Shown here piece after piece: positions 9,760 to 16,815 of a stretch of 64,000 bases of DNA (its first letter is position 1; every line of letters starts with the position of its first letter). The notes beneath the pieces are model-generated. The model made no database searches. It saw only the letters and a list, made by a program, of their open reading frames with translations, and was not told where the DNA came from. A program made the position numbers and the translations under genes. The DNA is from Rhodanobacter sp. ANJX3 (lineage in GTDB: Bacteria > Pseudomonadota > Gammaproteobacteria > Xanthomonadales > Rhodanobacteraceae). Location of the stretch: contig NZ_JACHCM010000001.1 in the NCBI RefSeq assembly GCF_014200755.1, forward strand, positions 476,218-540,217. The letters run 5' to 3'.

Positions 9760-10767
9760 ATGTCTACCATGCAAGTCATCGACATTACGCACCCCGGTGA
9801 GCCGGACGTTCTCAAGCTCGGATCGCGCGACATTCCCAAGCCCGGCAAGGGGGAGGCATTGATCAAGGTCGCCGCGTCGGGCGTCAATCGGCCCGACGTG
9901 TTTCAACGCCAGGGTCATTACCCGCCGCCGCCGGGCGTCTCCGACATTCCCGGCATGGAAGTGGCGGGCGAACTGGTCGAGGGCGATCTGGATGGCGACA
10001 ATCCGTTCGGCCTGAAGCGTGGCGACGCGGTGTGCGCGCTGATCGGCGGCGGCGGTTACGCCGAGTATGCGGTGGCGCCGCTACTGCAGTGTCTGCCCGT
10101 ACCGAAAGGTTTCTCGATGGTCGAGGCGGCGGCGCTGCCGGAAAATTTCTTCACCGTCTGGAGCAACGTCTTCGATCGCGGCCTGCTCGGCCAGGGCAGT
10201 CGCGGCAAGGACGAGTCGCTGCTGGTGCAAGGCGGCTCCAGCGGCATCGGCGTCACGGCCATCCAGCTCGCGCACGCCTTCGGCTATCGCGTCTTCGCTA
10301 CCGCCGGCAGCGCCGACAAATGCGCCGCCTGCGAAAAGCTGGGCGCCATCGCCATCAACTACCGCGAGCAGGATTTCGTCGAAGAGGTAAAACGCCATAC
10401 CGACGGTGCGGGCGTCGACGTGATTCTCGATATGGTCGCCGGCGACTATCTGCCGCGCGAGATCGAGCTGCTGGCCGAAGACGGCCGACTGGTAGTCATC
10501 GCCACGCTGAGTGGTGCCAAGGCCACCATCGATGCCGGCCTGATCATGCGCCGCCGCCTCACCATTACCGGTTCCACGCTGCGCATGCGTTCCGTCGCTT
10601 TCAAGGCCGCCATCGCCAAAGCGCTGCATGACCTTGTCTGGCCGCTGCTGGAATCGCGCCAGGTGCAGCCGATCATCCACCAGGTCTTTCCCGCAGCCGA
10701 TGCCGCCAAAGCGCATCGGCTGATGGAGAGCAGCTCGCATATCGGCAAGATCATGCTGGAGTGGTAA
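9760..10767 (+). CDS. NAD(P)H-quinone oxidoreductase, zinc-free MDR (PIG3-like)
   Basis: A 335-residue medium-chain dehydrogenase/reductase. The N-terminal GroES-like domain has ASGVNRPDVFQRQGHYPPPPG, typical of the PIG3/QOR group, and lacks the structural-zinc Cys loop. The Rossmann domain has QGGSSGIGVTAIQLAHAFG, and the C-terminal part contains GSTLRMRS, a PIG3-family signature. It likely reduces quinones with NADPH. The start at 9760 (MSTMQV) follows AGAGA; an upstream ATG at 9712 gives an unlikely Arg-rich leader. It lies just downstream of the aldo/keto reductase. Confidence 0.9.
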   Translation: MSTMQVIDITHPGEPDVLKLGSRDIPKPGKGEALIKVAASGVNRPDVFQRQGHYPPPPGVSDIPGMEVAGELVEGDLDGDNPFGLKRGDAVCALIGGGGYAEYAVAPLLQCLPVPKGFSMVEAAALPENFFTVWSNVFDRGLLGQGSRGKDESLLVQGGSSGIGVTAIQLAHAFGYRVFATAGSADKCAACEKLGAIAINYREQDFVEEVKRHTDGAGVDVILDMVAGDYLPREIELLAEDGRLVVIATLSGAKATIDAGLIMRRRLTITGSTLRMRSVAFKAAIAKALHDLVWPLLESRQVQPIIHQVFPAADAAKAHRLMESSSHIGKIMLEW

Positions 10768-10898
10768 CACGCGACAGGCGTTGAGATAAGACGAGCCGAG
10801 CGCGGCCATGGGGCGCTATGTCGCGTATCGCCGAGGCCGGAGGCTGGAAGAAATATGCGATCCTACGCCCGCTTGATTGACCGGCTTGCGGGATCGGG

Positions 10899-11276
10899 AT
10901 GGTGGGATTGCGAAAAACAAGGCGGCAGACGTGGGTGGCATGGCTGGCTCTGTTCGCCATGTGGCTCACGGTGGGCATGCCCGTGGTTTCGCAGATGCTG
11001 CCGAGCCATGCCATGTCGATGGACATGGGCAGCTGGTGTACGCCGCACGGGCTCAGCGACCATCACCCGAACAGCCCGTCGGAGCCGACCTCGCCGCTGG
11101 ACAAATGCGGCTATTGCAGCCTGCTCTGCCACAGTCCGCTGGCTCTGGGTGACGTCAGCCTCGCGCTGCCGCCGCTGCTGCTCCCTGCCCAGACTTTATT
11201 TCAACAGGGCATTCCCGCCGGCCCGCTTCCGCGGCTGCTGAGCGCCCATCCCCGAGGGCCGCCGTCGCACGTTTGA
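10899..11276 (+). CDS. DUF2946-type Cys/His-rich exported protein
   Basis: A 125-residue protein with one N-terminal hydrophobic segment (residues 11-30, signal or anchor). A Met/His-rich stretch follows (SHAMSMDMG), then four cysteines: C47, C70, C73 and C77, the last followed by His78 (CGYCSLLCH). This layout matches the DUF2946 family, often found beside copper-handling genes. A short GGATCGGG precedes the ATG. It is the first gene of a three-gene set with the CxxCxC beta-barrel candidate and TlpA. A role in periplasmic metal binding is inferred, not shown. Confidence 0.72.
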   Translation: MVGLRKTRRQTWVAWLALFAMWLTVGMPVVSQMLPSHAMSMDMGSWCTPHGLSDHHPNSPSEPTSPLDKCGYCSLLCHSPLALGDVSLALPPLLLPAQTLFQQGIPAGPLPRLLSAHPRGPPSHV

Positions 11277-11291
11277 CGGTAGTTGATCTTG

Positions 11292-11325
11292 ACGCCTCGT
11301 TTGTCCGATCGACGAAACGAGCGTT
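11292..11325. repeat. Intergenic hairpin downstream of the DUF2946 gene
   Basis: Inverted repeat CTCGTTTGTC (11296-11305) and GACGAAACGAG (11311-11321) with one bulged base and a 5-base loop; the flanking ACGC/GCGT extends it. There is no T-run on either strand, so it may be a Rho-associated 3' end or a processing stem rather than a classical terminator. Confidence 0.5.
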
Positions 11326-11470
11326 GATCTAATCATGCTCGGTACTCCACACATCCAGGCCATAAAGCGGCTGGCGCGATTGCGCTGACGGCCGTGCGCC
11401 GATGTCGTGCGAGATGCCGAAGCCCTCATTGATGCGCGGCCTCAGCGCCGTGCCGGCAAGGATTTCCCCC

Positions 11471-12538
11471 ATGCATTTCTCATCGTGTTCCAAGGCAACG
11501 CTGTCACTTCCCGCCGCGCTGCTGCTATCGCTACTGCCTATCGCGGCACAGGCCTGCGCCACGTGCGGCTGCACGCTCAGCACCGATGCCGCCACCGGCT
11601 ATTCCGCCGAATCGGGCTGGCGTATCAATATGGATTACACGTACATCGATCAGAACGAACTGCGCAGCGGCGACAGCCACGCCAGCCCCGAGCAAGTCGT
11701 CAATCGGCCATCCGACCCGTCGCTGGGCGGCGGTGAAATCGAACACAACACCAAAAACCAGTACCTCAATTTCACCGCCGCCTATCGCTTCAACGCCGAC
11801 TGGGGCATCAGCCTGCTGGTTCCCTACGTGAAGCGCGATCACGATACCTACGGCACCCAGCTGCAGCCGTACACGCCGGCCGAAAGCGCGCCGGACCAGC
11901 TCAGCAACGCCAGCGTGTCCAGCCTCGGCGACATCAAGCTGCTGGCCAGCTATCAGGGCTTTCTGCCGACGCACAATCTCGGCGTGCAGTTCGGCGTCAA
12001 ATTGCCTACCGGCAACTACGGCGGAGAAACGGACGACGGCACCTTCGTCGGCACGCCGGTGCTATTCAAGAACGGCCCGGGTGCCGGTCAGGCGCTGGAT
12101 TCGAGTCTGCAGGCGGGTACCGGTAGTACCGACCTGATCGTCGGCGCCTACTACTTCCAGCCAATCAGCCAGAACTTCGACGGCTTCGTCAACGGCCAGT
12201 TCCAGGCGGCGGTTTCGGAGCGGATGAGTGCGGCGGGCGCCAATTACCGGCCAGGCAATCTGGCCACGATGAGCATCGGCGTACGCTATGAAGCGCACGC
12301 GGACTGGGTGCCGCAACTGCAGCTCAATCTGCTGCACAAAAGTGCCGACCAGGGCGCCTTCGCCGATCAGCCCGATACCGAGGGCACGGTGGCCTACCTG
12401 AGCCCCGGCATCAGCGCCAGCATCACCCAAAAGCTGCAGCTGTACGCTTTCGTGCAGGTGCCGGTGTACAGCCATCTGGCGGGCTATCAACTGTTTCCTG
12501 GCTGGACTGGAACCGTTGGAATCAGTATGGCGTTGTGA
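11471..12538 (+). CDS. Outer-membrane beta-barrel candidate with N-terminal CxxCxC
   Basis: A 355-residue exported protein. A signal peptide (residues 1-28) ending AQA would leave a mature N-terminus of C29-A-T-C32-G-C34, a CxxCxC cluster that looks metal- or heme-ligating. The rest alternates aromatic and polar residues with short turns (WRINMDYTYIDQ, AAYRFNADWGISLLVPYV, GVQFGVKLPTGNYGG) and ends YQLFPGWTGTVGISMAL, as expected for an outer-membrane barrel of the phenol MetA-like/transporter group. The start 11471 gives a proper signal peptide; the frame is open 69 bases further upstream. It is followed by TlpA. Confidence 0.68.
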   Translation: MHFSSCSKATLSLPAALLLSLLPIAAQACATCGCTLSTDAATGYSAESGWRINMDYTYIDQNELRSGDSHASPEQVVNRPSDPSLGGGEIEHNTKNQYLNFTAAYRFNADWGISLLVPYVKRDHDTYGTQLQPYTPAESAPDQLSNASVSSLGDIKLLASYQGFLPTHNLGVQFGVKLPTGNYGGETDDGTFVGTPVLFKNGPGAGQALDSSLQAGTGSTDLIVGAYYFQPISQNFDGFVNGQFQAAVSERMSAAGANYRPGNLATMSIGVRYEAHADWVPQLQLNLLHKSADQGAFADQPDTEGTVAYLSPGISASITQKLQLYAFVQVPVYSHLAGYQLFPGWTGTVGISMAL

Positions 12539-12557
12539 AGATCGTTTATCCAAAGCC

Positions 12558-12579
12558 GCCGCCTGTATTTTCAGGCGGC
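12558..12579. repeat. Perfect intergenic stem-loop before tlpA
   Basis: GCCGCCTG and CAGGCGGC, an 8-bp perfect stem around TATTTT, lie 20 bases after the barrel gene's stop and 18 bases before the TlpA start. There is no T-run after it, so it more likely sets the barrel-to-TlpA expression ratio or mRNA decay than acts as a full terminator. Confidence 0.6.
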
Positions 12580-12596
12580 TATCATCCCGAGACGTC

Positions 12597-13157
12597 ATGC
12601 GCAGCAACAGCACCCCATCCGCCCGACCAACAAGCTGCGTGAGAACCGTCATCTCGCGCTGCCTGATCGCGATGGTGTCCGCCTTGCTCTTGTCGACGGC
12701 AGCGAGCGCCAACAGCCTTGTCGTGGGTCAGCCCGCTCCGCCGATCCGGTTGACCACGCTCGACGGCAAGTCGATCGCCACGCAGGACCTGAAGGGAAAG
12801 GTCGTCATCGTGACTTTCTGGGCCACCTGGTGTGGTCCATGCCGCGAAGAGCTGCCGCTGCTTTCCCGCTACGCGCAGCGGCATGCCGGCGATGGGCTGG
12901 TCGTTCTCGGCTTCAGTCTCGACACCCCAGATGAGCTGGACCAGGTGCGCGCGATTTCACGGAACGTGAGTTTTCCGGTGGGGCTCTTGGGCGATCCTCA
13001 CGTGCCCGGCTATGGCCGCATCTGGCATTTGCCGGTCAGTTTTACCATCGATCGCAGCGGCGATCTCGTCGACAACGGCTGGAAGGACAAGAACCCGGTA
13101 TGGACGCCCGAACGGCTGGAGCAGATCGTTACGCCGCTGCTTGACCGTTCGCCATAG
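12597..13157 (+). CDS. TlpA-family periplasmic thiol-disulfide oxidoreductase
   Basis: A 186-residue thioredoxin-fold protein. A signal peptide (basic region, then MVSALLLSTAASA) precedes an AhpC/TSA-like start (VGQPAPPIRLTTLDG). The redox motif is W-CGPC at residues 79-82, and the cis-Pro loop is LPVSFTIDRSG. TlpA proteins keep periplasmic cysteines reduced for cytochrome c or copper-site assembly. The neighbouring Cys-rich DUF2946 and CxxCxC proteins are plausible substrates (inference). ATG 12597 is used; GTG 12640 and ATG 12672 are alternative in-frame starts that keep the signal. Confidence 0.88.
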   Translation: MRSNSTPSARPTSCVRTVISRCLIAMVSALLLSTAASANSLVVGQPAPPIRLTTLDGKSIATQDLKGKVVIVTFWATWCGPCREELPLLSRYAQRHAGDGLVVLGFSLDTPDELDQVRAISRNVSFPVGLLGDPHVPGYGRIWHLPVSFTIDRSGDLVDNGWKDKNPVWTPERLEQIVTPLLDRSP

Positions 13158-13307
13158 CGACTCATGGCCATTGGCCGGCAATCCTCGTCAAAAACGGCCA
13201 ATTGGGTGACAGTCCGTTTCCCGGCTGCGTATTTAAGCGCAAGGCTGGAACCCCTACCTTTGCCGCAGGCGCCGATACCGGCGCGAAACACCTATCGGAG
13301 AGATGTC

Positions 13308-14009
13308 GTGATTGAACGCAGACCGTTTGACAGCTTGGGCGGAGCCAACCATGGCTGGCTCGACGCCAAGCATCATTTTTCGTTCGCCGGTTACAACGAC
13401 GCCAGGCGCATGGGCTGGGGCGCTCTGCGCGTATGGAACGACGACACGATTGCCGCGCAGACCGGCTTTCCACCGCACTCGCACGGCGATATGGAAATCA
13501 TCACCTATGTGCGCGAAGGCGCGATCACCCATCGCGACAACCTGGGCAATACCGGCCGCACCGAAGCCGGCGATGTGCAGGTGATGAGCGCGGGCAGCGG
13601 CATCACCCACAGCGAATACAACCTGGAGTCGGAGACCACCCGCATCTTCCAGATCTGGATCATCCCCGACGAGCGCGGGCAGCCGCCTTCCTGGGGCGCC
13701 AAACCGTTCCCCGCCGGCGATCGCTCCGGCAAATTCGTCGCGCTGGCCAGCGGCTTTGCGCAGGACGCCGATGCTCTGCCCCTGCGCACCAAGGCGCGCG
13801 TGCTCGGCGCCACGCTGAAGGCCGGCGAGTCGACGGACTATGCGCTGGGCGACCATCGCTATGGCTATCTGGTGCCGTCGCGCGGCTCGGTGGAGATCAA
13901 CGGCGTCACGCTGCACACGCGCGATGGCGCGGCCATTCATCAGGAGCCCGTGCTGCGGATCAAGGCGCTGGAAGATACCGACCTTGTCCTGGTTGATGCC
14001 TCGGCCTGA
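13308..14009 (+). CDS. Pirin-family bicupin protein
   Basis: A 233-residue YhhW-type pirin. The N-terminal cupin carries the metal ligands H57 and H59 (PPHSHGDMEIITYV) and H101 and E103 (GITHSEYN). The C-terminal half is the second, degenerate cupin. YhhW-type enzymes can act as quercetin 2,3-dioxygenases; the physiological role is not clear. The GTG start at 13308 is set by GGAG 8 bases before it. The open frame extends to 13164, but that stretch has no ribosome-binding site and does not resemble the family. Confidence 0.9.
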   Translation: MIERRPFDSLGGANHGWLDAKHHFSFAGYNDARRMGWGALRVWNDDTIAAQTGFPPHSHGDMEIITYVREGAITHRDNLGNTGRTEAGDVQVMSAGSGITHSEYNLESETTRIFQIWIIPDERGQPPSWGAKPFPAGDRSGKFVALASGFAQDADALPLRTKARVLGATLKAGESTDYALGDHRYGYLVPSRGSVEINGVTLHTRDGAAIHQEPVLRIKALEDTDLVLVDASA

Positions 14010-14024
14010 TCGAGAAACGCTATG

Positions 14025-14084
14025 TTAGGTGGCCACCAACGCTGGGGGTTCAGCCCCCAGCGTTCTAGTTCCATCGCCACCTAA
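14025..14084. terminator. Two-tier nested inverted repeat (terminator or dispersed element)
   Basis: The inner stem is an 11-bp perfect repeat, AACGCTGGGGG (14038-14048) and CCCCCAGCGTT (14054-14064), with loop TTCAG. An outer 9-bp perfect repeat, TTAGGTGGC (14025-14033) and GCCACCTAA (14076-14084), encloses it. It sits 16 bases after the pirin stop. There is no long T-run, so it could end transcription on both strands or be a REP-like element. Confidence 0.6.
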
Positions 14085-14163
14085 GCGTGTCAACATTTCG
14101 TTGCTGAGGGTTTTGCTACGCTTGTGCACCGCTATTTCATAGTCAACGTGCGCGAGAGTAAGC

Positions 14164-15102
14164 ATGACAACCAGCCACGGCATTCACACCATCGACACCG
14201 GCTTCGTCAGACCGCAATTTGATGCGGCCTATCTCATCGTGGAAAACGGTCGTGGCGCCTTCGTCGACTGCGGCACCAACTACGCCGTACCGCGCATGCT
14301 TACCGCGTTGGATCAGGCCGGGCTCACGCCGGCCGATGTCGACTGGCTGATCCTCACGCACGTGCATCTGGACCACGCCGGCGGCGCGGGCGAGCTGATC
14401 GCGCAGCTACCCAACGCCAAACTTGTGGTACATCCGCGTGGGGCCCGCCACATGATCGACCCATCCAAGTTATGGGCCGGTGCCAGCGCCGTCTATGGCG
14501 AGGCGGTGATGGTAGAAACGTATGGCCACCTGCGTCCGATACCCGCCGAGCGCGTGATCGAGGCCACCGACGAGTACCTCGTCGATCTTGCCGGGCGACC
14601 GCTGCTCTGCCTGGATACACCAGGACATGCCAAGCACCACAACACGATTTACGATTCGCGCGCCAACGTGTGTTTCACCGGCGACGTGTTCGGTTTGTCG
14701 TATCGCGAATTCGACCAGGACGGACGTCCGTTCATCGTACCGACCACCTCCCCCGTGCAGTTCGATCAAAAAGAGCTGCATGCCTCCATTGATCGCCTGG
14801 TGGCCCTCAAGCCGGCCGCGATGTACCTCACCCACTACGGTCGCGTCGAGGACATCGATCGCCTGGCCGCCGACCTGCACGCTCAAATCGATGCGATGGT
14901 CGAACTGGCGCACTCGGCAGACAAAACCTCCCAGCGACATGACATATTGAAGGATCTGCTGGCCGACCTCTATCTCGGACGCGCTAACGCGCACGGCTGG
15001 TCGCGCGACAAGCCGGCGCTGGTCGACATCATCGGCATGGATATCGAACTGAACGCGCAGGGTCTCGAAGTCTGGCTGGACAACCAAAAAAAGGCGGCCT
15101 GA
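14164..15102 (+). CDS. MBL-fold metallo-hydrolase
   Basis: A 312-residue metallo-beta-lactamase-fold protein. The metal-binding signature is THVHLDH, giving H66, H68, D70 and H71; CLDTPGHAKHH and the later FTGDVFG supply the remaining ligands (third His and bridging Asp). The C-terminal 100 residues are helical. The group is loosely glyoxalase II-like; the substrate is unknown. It stands alone on the plus strand between the nested hairpin and the convergent csaA gene, 7 bases beyond its stop. Confidence 0.88.
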   Translation: MTTSHGIHTIDTGFVRPQFDAAYLIVENGRGAFVDCGTNYAVPRMLTALDQAGLTPADVDWLILTHVHLDHAGGAGELIAQLPNAKLVVHPRGARHMIDPSKLWAGASAVYGEAVMVETYGHLRPIPAERVIEATDEYLVDLAGRPLLCLDTPGHAKHHNTIYDSRANVCFTGDVFGLSYREFDQDGRPFIVPTTSPVQFDQKELHASIDRLVALKPAAMYLTHYGRVEDIDRLAADLHAQIDAMVELAHSADKTSQRHDILKDLLADLYLGRANAHGWSRDKPALVDIIGMDIELNAQGLEVWLDNQKKAA

Positions 15103-15109
15103 TGGCGGC

Positions 15110-15466
15110 TCAGGCCAGTCTCGTTCCGTTGGGTACCTGACGCTCGACCGACGTCAGCACGACGCCTTCCACGGTGTGGAAACCCGTAAGCAGAAACTGC
15201 GAGCGGAACGGCCCGATCTGTTTTTCGGGAAAGTTGATCACGCCCACGATCTGACGGCCGACCAGATCCTTGGCCTTGTACAGCGCGACGATCTGGGCGC
15301 TGGTTTTCTTTTCACCGTAGGGGCCGAAGTCCGCCCATACCTTCCACGCCGGTTTGCGCGCCTCGGGAAACGGTTCCACGCGCACGACGGTGCCGGCGAC
15401 GATCCGCACTTTTTCGAAATCGGCCCAGCTGATTTCTCCCAACGCCGCGTGATTTTCTTCACTCAT
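15110..15466 (-). CDS. csaA: CsaA-like tRNA-binding protein
   Basis: A 118-residue single EMAPII/OB-fold domain with the features of CsaA ([48 protein letters not shown]). CsaA is a small tRNA-binding protein with reported chaperone/export-related activity. The length is normal. It starts 9 bases after the amine-oxidase stop and is the last gene of the minus-strand run A2M-pbpC-oxidase-csaA. Confidence 0.88.
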   Translation of the reverse strand: MSEENHAALGEISWADFEKVRIVAGTVVRVEPFPEARKPAWKVWADFGPYGEKKTSAQIVALYKAKDLVGRQIVGVINFPEKQIGPFRSQFLLTGFHTVEGVVLTSVERQVPNGTRLA

Positions 15467-15475
15467 GTTCGTTCC

Positions 15476-16780
15476 CTATGTTTCTCGCGCTGCCTTCCAC
15501 CGATCCTTGCCTTGCTGCCACCAGTAGCCTGCCTGCGCACCAAGATAACCGAACGGCCGATACGTGCGCTGCAAACCGTAATCCGCAAACGCCGTCCAGC
15601 GATTGTCGCCTGCGGCAATCGCCGCGGCGAGCAGTTCGCCGGCGGCACACGTGGGCGCCAGACCATGGCCACCGAACGCCTGCGCCCACCACAAGCCATC
15701 GCCACTGCCGCCGATCTGCGGCATCTGATGCCGTGCATAGCTCATCAACCCCGACCACGCATAATCGATCTTCATGCCTTGCAACTGCGGAAAAACGCGC
15801 AGCATATCCTGCGTCAGCAGCCGCTTCACTGCGTTCGGCGAGCGATTGCGTACCGAGATCCGGCCGCCCCACAGCAGCCGTGCATCGGGCAGCGCCCGGT
15901 AGTAATCGAATGCAAAACGCGTGTCGTAAACGGCGGCACGCGTGCGCAGGCAGTCGTCCATGCGCGGGCCCAGCGGCTCGGTCACCATCACGTAGGTAGC
16001 GATCGGCAGAATCGCGTCGTCGATCGTCGGCCGCAGCCCGGCGAGATAGCCGCCACAGGCCAGTACCACCTGATCGGCCAGCACATCGCCCTGCTTGGTA
16101 CGCAGACGCCACTGCGCACCTTCGCGGGCAAGACCGATCACGCCGCTGTCTTCATGGATACGCACACCCTGCCCGCTCGCGGCAGCCGCCAGACCGATCG
16201 CGTAGTTGAGCGGGTGCAGATGCAGCGCGTCACGTTCGTACAGGCCGTCGTGGTAACGGTCGCTGCGTACGCGCTCGCGCAGCTGCTCCTGCGGCAGCCA
16301 TTGCCACGATGAATCGTAATGCTCGGCCAGCAGCTGCTGCCGCTGGCGCAACACCGTGGGATCGCGAAACCAGTTGGCCCAGATCACGCCCTCGTCGACC
16401 ATGTCGCAGGCAATGCCGTAATCGACGACGCGTCGACGTATCCGTTGAACCGCTTCCGTCGTGAGATCGAACAAGGTGCGCGCACGCGACGCGCCCAGCT
16501 GATCGAGCAGCGCCTGCTCACCGAGCGAGTACCCACCGAACACGAAACCACCGTTGCGACCGGACGCGCCGAAACCGATTTGCTCGCGCTCCATCAGCAC
16601 CACGTCGCGCACACCGCGCTCGACCAAACCCAGTGCCGTATTCAAGCCGGCATAACCGCCGCCGACAATCGCGACGCGCGCATGCGTCGTGCCTTCCAAC
16701 GGTGCATACGCGTCGTAAGGCGTCGCCGTGGCACGGTAATACGAAGAGGCAGGCGCTTGCGTCACGATCGAATGGGCCAA
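15476..16780 (-). CDS. FAD-dependent amine/amino-acid oxidase (PuuB/OrdL-like)
   Basis: A 434-residue DAO-family flavoprotein. The dinucleotide fold is VAIVGGGYAGLNTA, with GxGxxG at about 40-45 and MEREQIGFGASGRNGG just after it, the typical flavin-contacting stretch of gamma-glutamylputrescine oxidase-like enzymes. Further family stretches are RVRSDRYHDGLYERDALHLHPLNYA and a C-terminal GGHGLAPTCAAGELLA. Substrate unknown. It starts 35 bases after the pbpC stop and is probably cotranscribed with it, although no functional link to peptidoglycan synthesis is evident. Confidence 0.82.
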   Translation of the reverse strand: MAHSIVTQAPASSYYRATATPYDAYAPLEGTTHARVAIVGGGYAGLNTALGLVERGVRDVVLMEREQIGFGASGRNGGFVFGGYSLGEQALLDQLGASRARTLFDLTTEAVQRIRRRVVDYGIACDMVDEGVIWANWFRDPTVLRQRQQLLAEHYDSSWQWLPQEQLRERVRSDRYHDGLYERDALHLHPLNYAIGLAAAASGQGVRIHEDSGVIGLAREGAQWRLRTKQGDVLADQVVLACGGYLAGLRPTIDDAILPIATYVMVTEPLGPRMDDCLRTRAAVYDTRFAFDYYRALPDARLLWGGRISVRNRSPNAVKRLLTQDMLRVFPQLQGMKIDYAWSGLMSYARHQMPQIGGSGDGLWWAQAFGGHGLAPTCAAGELLAAAIAAGDNRWTAFADYGLQRTYRPFGYLGAQAGYWWQQGKDRWKAARET

Positions 16781-16815
16781 CGTAAAGCCTGAGCATAGCG
16801 CAGGCTACAGCTTGC

